A stretch of 64,000 nucleotides of DNA from CAWINH01 sp963837425 (GTDB lineage Bacteria > Chloroflexota > Limnocylindria > QHBO01), in the NCBI GenBank assembly GCA_963837425.1, contig CAWINH010000005.1, forward strand, positions 1 through 64,000. Direction: 5' to 3'. The notes beneath the pieces are model-generated. The model made no database searches and had not been told where the DNA came from. It saw only the letters and a list, made by a program, of their open reading frames with translations. Below are positions 50,836 through 59,733 of this stretch, piece after piece. Within the stretch, counting starts at the first letter, position 1. Each line of letters opens with the position of its first letter. The position numbers and the translations under genes were made by a program.

Positions 50836-52424
50836 CCGGCCGGACGCTCACCTTCCGCGGCGCCAGCTACCCCGTCGTCCTGCCGACGATCCGCGATCCA
50901 CGCCTCCACGTCGCAGCGGTCATCATCACGATCCACGTCCTCGGCCAGGTCGGGCTGCACTTCGCGGTCAGCGTGCCGCAGATCCTCGCCGCGATCGGTG
51001 CCTGCGCGATCATCGAGCTCGCCATCACGTTCCGCCAGACCCGCTCCGTCGTGTGGCCGGCCAGCGCGATGCTGACCGGCAGCGGGGTCGCCCTCATCCT
51101 GCGGGTCGTCGGAACGCGCCCCGATGATCACTGGACGTTCGATGCCTGGTACCTCTTCGCGATCATCGCGGCCCTCTCGCTGCTCACGAAGTACGTCGTC
51201 CGCTACCGCGGGTCGCACGTCTTCAACCCGTCGAACATCGGGCTGGTCGTCGCCTTCCTCGTCCTTGGCAGCTCGCGGATCGAGCCGCTCGACTTCTGGT
51301 GGGCCCCGCTCAATGGCTGGATGATCGCAGCGTACGCAGTCATCCTGGTCGGCGGGGTGCTCATCACCCGACGGCTGCACCTGCTGCCGCTGGCGATCGC
51401 CTACTGGGTCACGCTGGCGATCGGCATCGGGGTCCTCGCCGGCTCCGGCCACTGCATGACCGCGCGCTGGGCGTTCGCGCCGGTGTGCGGCGTCGACTTC
51501 TGGCGCGTCCTCGTCAGCTCCCCGGAGGTGCTGATCTTCCTCTTCTTCATGATCACCGACCCGCGCACGGCGCCCACCGGGCGGGTTGCTCGCATCGTTT
51601 TTGGTGTGCTGGTGGGGATCGTCACCGCGCTCCTGATCGCCCCGCAGACGAACGAGTTCGGCGCCAAGGTGGGCCTCCTCTCCGGCCTCGTTGTCGTCTG
51701 CGCCGGACGCCCGCTCCTCGACCGATTCTTCCCTGAGCCAAGGACTGCGGCCGATGACCTTCGCGAGTTCACGCGACGCCTGTTCACCGGGGGTCCCGCT
51801 GCCGTTCGGTCCCTGCGCGCCGCCGCGCGGATCGGCCTCGCGCTCGTCGCGACCCTCGTGATCGGGGTCGGCATTGTCGCAGCCGGGATCCCGGCCCGGG
51901 GGCTCGTGCTCCCCGATCCTTCGGAGGTTCTCAGCCGCGTCGCCTACCAGGTCGATCCGTCGACGCTGCCGAAGGTCACCGTGCAGCAGGAGGTCGCGGA
52001 CTGGGACCACGAGGTCGCCGGGCCCGAGATGCAGGGGATCGTGCTGACCCTCGCCGAGAACCTCGAGCTCGAGAGCCAGGCCCTGTTCCACAAGGATGCT
52101 GCGATCCTCACCGCCGTCGACCACGGCGACCGCCTGGCCGAGATGCAGGATCGGCTTGCCAAGGCGATAGCGAGCGGGACGGTGGTCATCGACCGCTACC
52201 GCTTCGACACCCTGAACGTGAAGCTGCTCGTGCCGTTCGGGATGCAGACCGGCCTCAGCCTGGGGTTCGTGGCACAGGGCACGGTGACCGAAGAGACGTA
52301 CGGCGCGGACGGCAGGCTGCAGGCGCAGCACTCCACTCCCTTCTCCCTGACATTCGCCATGCGCCGGGCGACCGGCGCGCGCTGGCTCAACGTGGGCGTC
52401 CTGCCCACCAAGAACGGCCCCTGA
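50832..52424 (+). CDS. RnfD/NqrB-like membrane protein
   Basis: A 530-aa protein. Residues up to about 340 hold some ten membrane helices of the RnfD/NQR2 type: YRGSHVFNPSNIGLVVAFLV with the conserved NPSN loop, and VLIFLFFMITDPRTAPTGRV. The RnfD flavinylation motif (SGATxT) is not seen. The last 150 residues are soluble: VADWDHEVAGPEMQGIVLTL to YRFDTLNVKLLVPFGMQTGL. No other rnf or nqr genes are present, so it is not part of a full Rnf complex here. GTG at 50832 is the likely start; ATG at 50775 in the same frame is possible. Confidence 0.8.
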   Translation: MTGRTLTFRGASYPVVLPTIRDPRLHVAAVIITIHVLGQVGLHFAVSVPQILAAIGACAIIELAITFRQTRSVVWPASAMLTGSGVALILRVVGTRPDDHWTFDAWYLFAIIAALSLLTKYVVRYRGSHVFNPSNIGLVVAFLVLGSSRIEPLDFWWAPLNGWMIAAYAVILVGGVLITRRLHLLPLAIAYWVTLAIGIGVLAGSGHCMTARWAFAPVCGVDFWRVLVSSPEVLIFLFFMITDPRTAPTGRVARIVFGVLVGIVTALLIAPQTNEFGAKVGLLSGLVVVCAGRPLLDRFFPEPRTAADDLREFTRRLFTGGPAAVRSLRAAARIGLALVATLVIGVGIVAAGIPARGLVLPDPSEVLSRVAYQVDPSTLPKVTVQQEVADWDHEVAGPEMQGIVLTLAENLELESQALFHKDAAILTAVDHGDRLAEMQDRLAKAIASGTVVIDRYRFDTLNVKLLVPFGMQTGLSLGFVAQGTVTEETYGADGRLQAQHSTPFSLTFAMRRATGARWLNVGVLPTKNGP

Positions 52425-52446
52425 CCCGCTCTCCCCCCAGGGGCGA

Positions 52447-52950
52447 TCAGTCCGGCACTGGCGGACGTCGCGCAATCAGCTGCGCGCGCCACTCGCGCAG
52501 GCGACCGATGTGCTCCGCGTAGTGGTCCGCCCCCGATTTGCGCACCCACCAGGCAGCTTCCCCGGAGGGCACCGGCAGGTGGTACCAGGTCTCGAGCATC
52601 TTCGTCCGGCCCGCGTTGGCCTGGACCCACGCCACGTCCCAGGGGTGCCCGGCCATCGCCTCGAGGAAGACTGCGTTCAGCCCATCGATGTCCGCCGGCC
52701 GACCCTCGTACGTGCCGACGCCGAGGCGTTCAAACTGGACCTCAGCCTCCGCCAGCCACGTCCCGAGGTGGGCGACGAGGTCCCGCACCGTCCAGTCCGG
52801 ATCCGTGTAGTAGCCGGGTTCCAGGCACTCGTCAGGGGTGAGCGAACGAACGAGATCGACGATCTCGGACCAGCCGATGCGCTCCGCCTCGATCGACGCT
52901 GCGTGCGGGTGTTTACGAAGACCGCGGGGGGGTGCGCGCCGCTCGGTCAC
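52447..52950 (-). CDS. DinB/MDMPI-like protein
   Basis: A 167-aa four-helix-bundle protein of the DinB/maleylpyruvate-isomerase N-terminal superfamily. The core DWTVRDLVAHLGTWLAEAEV has the metal-type His, and SGADHYAEHIGRLREWRAQL has the late His residues. The family includes thiol-dependent transferases and metal-binding proteins of unknown substrate. It overlaps the rhodanese gene by 4 bp. Confidence 0.8.
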   Translation of the reverse strand: MTERRAPPRGLRKHPHAASIEAERIGWSEIVDLVRSLTPDECLEPGYYTDPDWTVRDLVAHLGTWLAEAEVQFERLGVGTYEGRPADIDGLNAVFLEAMAGHPWDVAWVQANAGRTKMLETWYHLPVPSGEAAWWVRKSGADHYAEHIGRLREWRAQLIARRPPVPD

Positions 52951-53324
52951 TTCTTGCCCGCGAAGTCGCCCTCGAGCGGGAGCCCGGCGTCCTCCCAGTC
53001 GAGCAGTCCTCCCGAGTAACGCCGGACGTTCCGGTATCCCCGCCGCACGAGATCGCGGTACATCGCGACGCTCGACAGGCAGTCGACGTTCGAGCAGTAC
53101 ACGACGATCTCATCGTCCGGCTGGAGCGCCGCGTACAGCTCCGCCGGGGTGTCGAAATGGAGCGAGCCGGGGATGTGCTTCGCGTCGTACGCCCATCGGT
53201 TGAGGGCCATCACCAGCCGGAAGTCGTCGCCGCGCTTGATCTTTGCCTCAAGCTCCTCACGGGAGATCGTGCGGATGGGGTCTCGACCCAGGGCGGCGCT
53301 GGCATGCGGCTGGTCGGCGGTCAC
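52947..53324 (-). CDS. Rhodanese-like sulfurtransferase
   Basis: A single-domain rhodanese of 125 aa. ISREELEAKIKRGDDFRLVM starts the fold; GSLHFDTPAELYAALQPDDE precedes the active loop VVYCSNVDCLSSVAMYRDLV, whose first Cys is the likely sulfur carrier (CSNVDC). The end RYSGGLLDWEDAGLPLEG is standard. It is coupled to the DinB gene. Confidence 0.9.
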   Translation of the reverse strand: MTADQPHASAALGRDPIRTISREELEAKIKRGDDFRLVMALNRWAYDAKHIPGSLHFDTPAELYAALQPDDEIVVYCSNVDCLSSVAMYRDLVRRGYRNVRRYSGGLLDWEDAGLPLEGDFAGKK

Positions 53325-53389
53325 TGCGCGCCCATGGTACGCCCTGCGGACGGACCAGCCGTCGAGCCGCCGAAGGGTATGCTTCGACG

Positions 53390-53927
53390 ATGTTCCGGAT
53401 GGCCGTCGGTCATAGCGACGACCTCGACCTCAGGGGCGCGCTCGACGAGGTGTTCGCTGAGTGCGACGCCGGCCTGGCCGGCGCGAGGCCCACGGCCGGC
53501 CTGCTGATGAGCGCCTGGGAGTTCGACCATCGAGCGCTCATTGACGCGGTGCTCGCCCGCTACCCGGGGATCGAGCTGGCCGGATCGAGCAGTGCTGGTG
53601 ATCGCCGAGACGGCGCTCCAGATGGTCGAGGCGGTTGAGGCGCGGGACGAGCCAAAGGCTGATTGGCGCATCCGGATCGGCCTCCATGCCGGCCCGGTGG
53701 TGGCCGGGGTGATCGGCACCACGAAGTTCGCCTACGACGTTTGGGGCGACACGGTCAACGTCGCCGCGCGGCTCGAGGCCGCGTCGGAGCCGAACCGGAT
53801 CCACGTTTCAGGGACACTGGCGTCGCAGCTGGACGGTCCTTTCCGCTTCGCGCCACGCGGCGAGGTGGAGCTCAAGGGCAAGGGCCTCGTCGAGAGCTGC
53901 TACCTGCTCGGTCGGCGTGAGGGCTGA
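53390..53927 (+). pseudogene. Deleted FIST / class III nucleotide cyclase gene
   Basis: Two remnants meet at about 53590 in different frames. The first (ATG 53390) is the start of a FIST_N domain: MAVGHSDDLDLRGALDEVFA to LARYPGIELAGSSSAG. The second is the C-terminal half of a class III adenylate/guanylate cyclase: RIRIGLHAGPVVAGVIGTTK, FAYDVWGDTVNVAARLE and GEVELKGKGLVESCYLLGR. The metal-binding half of the cyclase and the rest of FIST are missing. Probably one FIST-cyclase gene with a large internal deletion and a shift, or an assembly collapse. TATGCT lies 6 nt before the ATG. Confidence 0.75.
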
Positions 53928-54005
53928 CCTGGCTGCGGCCAGTTCGCGTCGGCCCCACGATGCCGGCCGCTTTCAGGGCGTTGCACCGGTCCGCCTGGCG
54001 GACGC

Positions 54006-54638
54006 TCACGGCACGTCCCCGCCGTAAGCAGCCTCAGCCTCGGCCTCCGCCTCCGCCGGGGGCGCCAGCAGACCACGCGCAACTCGGACCACCAGACCCA
54101 CGAGCACCTCGCGCGGGCAGTCAGGATGATCCATGGACCACAGTGCGAGCCCGGCCATCGCGCTGCGCAGCAGCTCCGCGGCAGGTGTGCGCTCGACCGG
54201 CGCAAGGGCGCCGCCGGCCATCGAGCCAACGGCCGCGGCGATCAGGCCGCGCGCGCTCTCCTGGGCTTTCGTTCGGGCAGCCGCGATCTCCGCATCGCCC
54301 GTGCTGTCGCGAAAGATCATCCGCCAGGCCTCGGGACGTTCTTCCACGCCTCTGAACCAGGCCTCGACCGCCCGCGGGAGACTTGACGGCATTGCGCCGG
54401 CGACCGCACTTGCCGCTCTCCGTTGCTCCTCGCGGTGCCGATCGAGGATTCCCAGGTAGAGCGCCTTCTTCGAAGGGTAGTGCCGGTACAGGATCGGTTT
54501 GGTCACGCCAGCCGCGACGGCCACGTCGTCCAGGCGCGTGGCGGCATAGCCGTGTGCGGCGAACAGGCGGGCCGCGGCCGCCTCCACCAGGGCCTTGCGG
54601 CGAGCCGACGGGAGCCGAGGCGTCGATGGCAGACTCAC
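54006..54638 (-). CDS. TetR-family regulator
   Basis: A 210-aa repressor. The N-terminal HTH is LVEAAAARLFAAHGYAATRL to VAVAAGVTKPILYRHYPSKK. The C-terminal ligand domain includes FRGVEERPEAWRMIFRDS. An Ala/Glu repeat, AEAEAEAEAAYGGDVP, ends the protein. Start is GTG at 54638, immediately next to the palindrome GTTACC-N4-GGTAAC, so autoregulation and control of the divergent YceI-like gene are likely. Confidence 0.9.
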   Translation of the reverse strand: MSLPSTPRLPSARRKALVEAAAARLFAAHGYAATRLDDVAVAAGVTKPILYRHYPSKKALYLGILDRHREEQRRAASAVAGAMPSSLPRAVEAWFRGVEERPEAWRMIFRDSTGDAEIAAARTKAQESARGLIAAAVGSMAGGALAPVERTPAAELLRSAMAGLALWSMDHPDCPREVLVGLVVRVARGLLAPPAEAEAEAEAAYGGDVP

Positions 54639-54639
54639 G

Positions 54640-54655
54640 GTTACCGCATGGTAAC
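54640..54655. promoter_or_regulatory. TetR operator 1
   Basis: Perfect palindrome GTTACC-gcat-GGTAAC, one base upstream of the TetR start codon. Shares the GTTAC half-site with operator 2. Confidence 0.65.
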
Positions 54656-54665
54656 ATCACGGCGA

Positions 54666-54683
54666 TGTTACCCGTGAGTAACA
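54666..54683. promoter_or_regulatory. TetR operator 2
   Basis: Palindrome TGTTAC-N6-GTAACA, 10 bp from operator 1 and 33 bp before the GTG of the YceI-like gene. Confidence 0.6.
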
Positions 54684-54715
54684 CGAACGAGCATCAGACA
54701 CAAGGCGGAGGTCCG

Positions 54716-55454
54716 GTGGCACGCGAGCCCGAGGAGAACAGAGCACACACCAATACACACGCGAGCGCTCCCCGCCGCCCGCGGTTGCGGCTCGGGGGGT
54801 GGCGCCGCTGGCTGGTGGGCATCGTGGTCGTACTCGTGGCACTGGTCGTCGCGACCGCCAGGGTCTACGTCGGCACGCTCTCCGAACCGCCGCTCGCACT
54901 GCCGACGACCGCCGCGAGCACGCCCGTCGGGCCGACTCGAGGGCAGCTGGAGGGTCGCGCATGGATCGGTGGCCGGCTTCCGTATCGAGCAGACGGTCTT
55001 GTTCATGACCGGGGATGTCGTGGGCCGGACCAGCGACATCACCGGCACGCTCATAGCCTCCGGAGGCGTGATCACCAGCGCCCGGTTCGAAATCGATCTC
55101 ACGACAGTCATGTCAGGCGGCAGAAACCAGCCCCAATTCGCCCTCAGCCTGGACACCAAGGACCATCCGAAGGCGACGTTTGCGCTGGCCGGACCGGTCG
55201 GGATCCCTACTCAGTTCGCCGCGGGCGCCACCTCCAGCGCGACCGTCACGGGCTTGCTCGCAATGCGCGGGACGAGCCACGAGGTGGCGGTCACGATCTC
55301 GGGCCGTCGGAATGGGTCGACGATGCAGGTCCTGGGCTCGATTCCGATCGCGCTAGCTGACTGGGGGATCGAAGGACCTGTGGGATACGGCCCACTCGCG
55401 TCGGTCGCTGACGAGGGCACAGCCGAGTTCCTCCTCGTTTTGGAGCACGAGTGA
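54716..55454 (+). pseudogene. Membrane-anchored YceI-like protein, one frameshift
   Basis: GTG at 54716 follows GGAGG. The first part is a basic tail and one helix, WLVGIVVVLVALVVATARVY, then a Thr/Pro linker. After a shift near 54925-54945 the YceI lipocalin-like domain continues in the next frame: SWRVAHGSVAGFRIEQTV, DVVGRTSDITGTLIASGG, ARFEIDLTTVMSGG, MRGTSHEVAVTISG and DWGIEGPVGYG, ending VLEHE at 55454. YceI proteins bind isoprenoid or amphiphilic lipids. A single missing or extra base would restore one protein of about 245 aa, so it may be intact in the living cell. Confidence 0.78.
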
Positions 55455-55677
55455 CGAACTCGTGACATGGCCAAGTATCGAGATTGTCGAACGGGCTGAG
55501 CACCTCGGTCGCCGTGCGGCTGATCGAATCGCTCACGACTCTCATCCAAGTTGGTTCGTGAACGAATTCCGGCTCGTGGTGTCGGATCGGGCCAGATGCG
55601 TTCGTAGTTGGGGTGAGAAGCCGGCCACGAGGGGCGGCCCACAGGGAAAAGATCCCAACGAGAAAGGAACGGACGCC

Positions 55678-56292
55678 ATGAAGCTGACGACCACCGCACA
55701 GGTCTCCGTTGACGGAGTGATGCAGGGGCCCGGCGGGCCGGAGGAGGACGGGCGCGGCCGCTTCGAGCGCGGCGGATGGGCCCACTTCGACAGCGAGGCC
55801 GGTTCAGTGATGGACGAAATCTTCGAGCGCGCCGACACGTTCCTGCTCGGCCGCCGGACCTACGAGATCTTCGCCGGATCCTGGGGAACGTGGGACGATC
55901 CGGGCGACAGCCCGATCTGGACGGCGCTGCACACGCGGCCCAAGCTCGTCGCATCGAGCACACTCGGCGACCCGCATTGGACGGGGACGAGCGTCATTTC
56001 CGGTGACCTCGCGGCCGCCGTCCGCGAGCTGAAGGCCGCGCCGGGAGGCGAGCTCCAGGTCCACGGCAGCGGCGCCCTGTTCCGGTGGCTCCTCGACAAT
56101 GACCTCGTTGACGAGATGAACCTGTTCATCTTCCCCGTGGTCGTCGGCCAGGGCACGCGGCTGTTCCCGGACAACGGCCCGGACAAGGCGCTCGAGCTCG
56201 TCGAATCGCGGGCAACACCCGGCGGCGTGACCATCCAGGTCTACAGGCCCACCCCGCGACGGCAGGACGGAACGGAGCTGTCGGGGGCGTGA
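55678..56292 (+). CDS. Dihydrofolate reductase-like (RibD C-terminal) protein
   Basis: A 204-aa protein of the RibD_C/DHFR fold. It starts MKLTTTAQVSVDGVMQGPGG, then FERADTFLLGRRTYEIFAGS, KLVASSTLGDPHWTGTSVIS, ELQVHGSGALFRWLLDNDLV and DEMNLFIFPVVVGQGTRLFP. This YyaP-like group is widespread, with NADPH binding likely but substrate unknown. AAAGGA lies 11 nt before the ATG. The 223 bp upstream (55455-55677) show no gene. Confidence 0.9.
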   Translation: MKLTTTAQVSVDGVMQGPGGPEEDGRGRFERGGWAHFDSEAGSVMDEIFERADTFLLGRRTYEIFAGSWGTWDDPGDSPIWTALHTRPKLVASSTLGDPHWTGTSVISGDLAAAVRELKAAPGGELQVHGSGALFRWLLDNDLVDEMNLFIFPVVVGQGTRLFPDNGPDKALELVESRATPGGVTIQVYRPTPRRQDGTELSGA

Positions 56293-56649
56293 GCTTCCAG
56301 GGCTTTCGCCGTCCTGGTGGCCGTGGCATTCCGCGACGGGGCCACGGACACCGGGGCGACCGACGAGCCGGGGGCCATCACCCGAACGGCGCTGCGTCCC
56401 GCCGATGCGCTTCCCCTCGCGCTGGCGCCGGTGGATCTTGCGGGGCGTTACAGCGCTCTTCACCAGCCATATACCGTGGATGAAAGCGTGGAGCCGCCGG
56501 AACGTTGGGAACCGGATGGATTCCGTGGTCAGCAGGCCCGAGAACCGTGCTACCTCTAGGCAGCTTGGCTCCGGCGGGCCGGAGCCGGCCACTTACTGCG
56601 TTCTCGCGGCGAAAGTGCGAGCGAAATCTCGCTGCCCCGTCCCGTCCGC
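56293..56649. other. Non-coding or degraded stretch
   Basis: No convincing gene, RNA or repeat seen. Frames present are short and of shadow-like composition. Confidence 0.4.
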
Positions 56650-56811
56650 TTGCGGGAGTGGCTGAAGTTCGCACTCGTCGAGTGCGCCAGGTGCCACCAC
56701 GTCGTCGAGCGCCGCTCGCCCGTGCAGCGGAACTGCCCAGACTGCCGAGGGGTCCTGAAACGAGACCGGAGTCGCACTGCTGCCAGTCGTTCTAGACACA
56801 CGTTGAGGTAA
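56650..56811 (+). CDS. Possible 53-aa zinc-ribbon protein or fragment
   Basis: From TTG at 56650 the frame reads LREWLKFALVECARCHHVVE, then NCPDCRGVLKRDRSRTAASR and ends at TAA 56809-56811. Two CxxC pairs (CARC and CPDC) spaced by 15 residues make a plausible zinc ribbon with a basic tail. No ribosome site is evident, and the frame continues open upstream, so it may be the end of a decayed gene, for instance from a mobile element. Confidence 0.4.
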   Translation: MREWLKFALVECARCHHVVERRSPVQRNCPDCRGVLKRDRSRTAASRSRHTLR

Positions 56812-56912
56812 GGAGGTTTGCCTCAGCTCCCTCTACCATGACCGATGACGATCCCGAAGATGCCTGATGGGGGCAGGGCCGGCTCGCGGGCCGACGTTGT
56901 CCGGGTGGGTCA

Positions 56913-58412
56913 CTAGCTGATCGTCCGGAGGGCCGGCCACATGACGGACCACGGCTGGCGGAGCCCGGTGCAGACCGTGACCGCCTCACCCTGCTCCCCG
57001 TTCGGGATCCCGAGCCCGTTGTCGATGGTCGCGACGTCGCGGCAGCCAGTGAAGTAGTCGCCGTAATCGGTCGGTCGCCAGTCGCCGACGTGGATCACGA
57101 CGGTGCGATCGTCAGGCGGTGGTCCCCATGACCAGTAGCTGTTGTGGCCCGAGTAGACGGGGGGCAGTCCGGTGCCGAGCAGGATCAGCGGGCTCGCCTC
57201 GCTGTAGTCGTTGGTCAGGATCACGGCACGGGCGCGCTCATCTGCGGGAAGAGCCGCCACCACTCCCTCGACCGTCGCGACGAACTGCGGCCAGCCGACC
57301 TGGTTGGCGGTGTCCTGGACGGTTGCCGGGAGCGAGGTGGTGGCGTAGGTGGCAACCGGCAGGATCGGCAGGGTGAGCAGCGCAATCAGCGAGACGGAGA
57401 GCACGGCGGCCACGGTGAAGCCGGCGGCCCTTAGGCGGGGGTGGCCGCGGGCCAGCCAGCGATCGAGCAGGACGCCGCCGGCCGCCATGCACGCGGACAC
57501 GGTGCCGATCGCGTAGTAGGCCTTGCCGCCCATGGCGAACACGAGCATCAACGCGACGACGGCGGCCATCCCGATCGCGCGCCACGGCGCAGCGGCTTTC
57601 GCGAGCAGCATCCAGGCCAGACCGGCGACGCTGACCGGGAACAGCAGCGGCCCGGTGAACAGCCACAGCAGCGGCACGACCTGTGCGCGGTTGTCGGCGG
57701 CGTAGCCGGAGATCTGGGAGGCCATGGTGAGCTGCGGCCAGCCGTTCGCCGCCTGCCAGGCCAGATTCGGTGCCCACAGAAGGAGCGCAATCCCGATCGC
57801 CCCCCACGCCCAGGGCGAACGCACGACATCCCAGCGCCGGGCGAGGACCAGGCCCACCGCAAGGCCTGCGCCCAGGAACAGGAGGGTGTCCTTGTTCTCG
57901 AGGCCGATCCCGGTCGCCACGCCCACGGCCAGCCACAGGCGCCGGTCGCCGCCGGCGAGGAGCTTGACCAGCAGCCAAAGCACGATCGCCCAGGCGAGCA
58001 GGTCGGGCTCCGTGGTTGTGTCCAGGTGGCCTGCGCCAAGGTAGCCGGAGAGGGCCGCCGTAATCGCCGCCAGGAGCTGGGCCCGTCGGGACCCGCCCAG
58101 TTCGCGGGCCATGAGCGCGATAAGGACGACGATCGTCGCCATCTCGAGGGCGGGAAGGACTCGCACCGCGGTGGGTGAGATGCCGAGCAGGGCCACCGAC
58201 GCGGCGGACAGCAGCGGGGTCAGCGGCGGCTGGTCGACGTAGCCGAAGGCCGGGTGCTGGCCGGAGACGACGAAGTACATCTCGTCGCCGTGGAACCCGT
58301 ACTGCCCCGACACAGCGAGCAAGATGACGGCCATGACGCCTGCCACCAGAAGCACCGGCCAAGGGACGGGGAGCGTCGGTCCAGGTCGGTTCGAGGTCCT
58401 GGCTGCAGTCAC
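56913..58412 (-). CDS. GT39/ArnT-like membrane glycosyltransferase
   Basis: A 499-aa integral membrane GT-C glycosyltransferase with about eleven helices. The first outer loop has the acidic motif QYGFHGDEMYFVVSGQHPAF followed by GYVDQPPLTPLLSAASVALL, diagnostic for the PMT/ArnT group using polyprenyl-phosphate sugars. A second loop, GHLDTTTEPDLLAWAIVLWL, follows. The C-terminal soluble part includes AVILTNDYSEASPLILLG and VYSGHNSYWSWGPPPDD. GTG at 58412 with AGAGG upstream is preferred over an earlier in-frame start. Acceptor unknown. Confidence 0.88.
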   Translation of the reverse strand: MTAARTSNRPGPTLPVPWPVLLVAGVMAVILLAVSGQYGFHGDEMYFVVSGQHPAFGYVDQPPLTPLLSAASVALLGISPTAVRVLPALEMATIVVLIALMARELGGSRRAQLLAAITAALSGYLGAGHLDTTTEPDLLAWAIVLWLLVKLLAGGDRRLWLAVGVATGIGLENKDTLLFLGAGLAVGLVLARRWDVVRSPWAWGAIGIALLLWAPNLAWQAANGWPQLTMASQISGYAADNRAQVVPLLWLFTGPLLFPVSVAGLAWMLLAKAAAPWRAIGMAAVVALMLVFAMGGKAYYAIGTVSACMAAGGVLLDRWLARGHPRLRAAGFTVAAVLSVSLIALLTLPILPVATYATTSLPATVQDTANQVGWPQFVATVEGVVAALPADERARAVILTNDYSEASPLILLGTGLPPVYSGHNSYWSWGPPPDDRTVVIHVGDWRPTDYGDYFTGCRDVATIDNGLGIPNGEQGEAVTVCTGLRQPWSVMWPALRTIS

Positions 58413-58476
58413 GGTCGAGCCACCTCTAGATGCTGGGGCCGCGTCCGAGCCCGTGACGTCATCGACTGGCCCAACA

Positions 58477-59730
58477 CTACGAGGGCTCGTCCGCCAGGTT
58501 CGCGGCATTGGCGCGCAGGTAGCGCTGCTGTCGGAGGTTCCGGACGCGTTTGGCCGCCTCCTCATACACCGTTCGGGCCGCTTCGCGATCGCCCGCCATC
58601 TCGAGGAGATGGGCGCGCACCGCCAGCGGATGATGGTCCCCGGGCAGCCTGCCCTCTGCCTGGAGCGTACCCAGCCGATCGAGGCCGGCGCGCGGTCCGC
58701 GGACCATGGCCAGCGCGACCGCGTGGTTGAGCGCGACGACGGGCGTGTCGGAGATCTGCAGCAAGGCCTCGTAGAGGGTCAGGATCTGGGGCCAGTCGGT
58801 GGCATCGGCGCTCGACGCCCGGTCGTGCTCGGCGGCGATGGCGGCCTGCAGCTGGTAGGGGCCGACCGGGCCACGCGCCATCGCGGCGCGGACGAGCGCG
58901 ACTCCCTCGGCGATGGCGGAGGCATCCCACCGGCTGCGATCCTGGTCGGCCATCGGGACGAGTTCGCCCGACGGCCCGGAGCGCGCCGGGCGCCGGGCGT
59001 CGGTCAGCAGCATGAGCGCCAGGAGCCCAGCCACCTCGGCCTCCTCGGGCAGCTGGGCGCGGACCATGCGTGCCAGCCGGATACCCTCGGCCGCGAGGTC
59101 GACACGCTGCAGCTCGGGGCCGGCGGTGCTGAGGTAGCCCTCGTTGAAGATGAGGTACAGCACATGGAGCACGACCGCGAGGCGTTCGCGGCGCTGGGCA
59201 GCGGCCGGCATGGCGAATGGCACGCCGCTCTCGCGGATGGCCTGCTTGGCGCGGCTGATGCGCCGGGTCATGGTGTCCTCCGGGACAAGGAAGGCACGCG
59301 CAATCTCCGCGCTGGACAGGCCGCCCACCGCCCGTAGCGCAAGGCAGATCTGCGATGCGGAGGTGAGCGCCGGATGACAGCACAGGAAGAGGAGGATCAG
59401 CGTATCGTCGCGATCCGAAGGAGCCCGATCGGCGGCCGGCGCCAGCCAGTCCTCGGGCAAGGTCCAGCGGGCCACCTCTTCCTCCCGTACCCGGCGCGCC
59501 TGCTCGCGGCGGAGGAGGTCCGTGAGCCGGCGCGCGGCGACGGTGATGAGCCAGCTGCGCGGGTCGTCTGGAAGGCCGTCGGCCGGCCACTGGGTGGCGG
59601 CCGCCAGCAGGGCCTCTTGGGTGGCATCCTCGGCGGTGTCGAGGTTGCCGTAGCGGCGGACGAGCGCACCGAGGACCTGCGGCGCGAGGGTGCGCAGCAG
59701 GTCCTCGAGGTCACGGCCGACGATGGCCAC
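58477..59730 (-). CDS. ECF42-like RNA polymerase sigma factor
   Basis: A 417-aa sigma factor. Region 2 is ALVRRYGNLDTAEDATQEAL and LITVAARRLTDLLRREQARR; region 4 is LTSASQICLALRAVGGLSSA with EIARAFLVPEDTMTRRISRA. The long C-terminal extension (DUF6596, TPR-like; SDTPVVALNHAVALAMVRGP) is the hallmark of group ECF42, which pairs with DGPF/YCII proteins instead of an anti-sigma factor. Here that partner is encoded immediately upstream, 3 bp away. Confidence 0.92.
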   Translation of the reverse strand: MAIVGRDLEDLLRTLAPQVLGALVRRYGNLDTAEDATQEALLAAATQWPADGLPDDPRSWLITVAARRLTDLLRREQARRVREEEVARWTLPEDWLAPAADRAPSDRDDTLILLFLCCHPALTSASQICLALRAVGGLSSAEIARAFLVPEDTMTRRISRAKQAIRESGVPFAMPAAAQRRERLAVVLHVLYLIFNEGYLSTAGPELQRVDLAAEGIRLARMVRAQLPEEAEVAGLLALMLLTDARRPARSGPSGELVPMADQDRSRWDASAIAEGVALVRAAMARGPVGPYQLQAAIAAEHDRASSADATDWPQILTLYEALLQISDTPVVALNHAVALAMVRGPRAGLDRLGTLQAEGRLPGDHHPLAVRAHLLEMAGDREAARTVYEEAAKRVRNLRQQRYLRANAANLADEPS

Positions 59731-59733
59731 GGG

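Noticed and set aside
56317..56559. 80-codon frame after the DHFR-like gene
   Set aside because: No start signal, no recognisable motif, composition typical of chance frames.
47614..56800. Shared CTAGACACAC at about 47613 and 56792
   Set aside because: Ten-base match only, no further similarity or element ends; likely chance.
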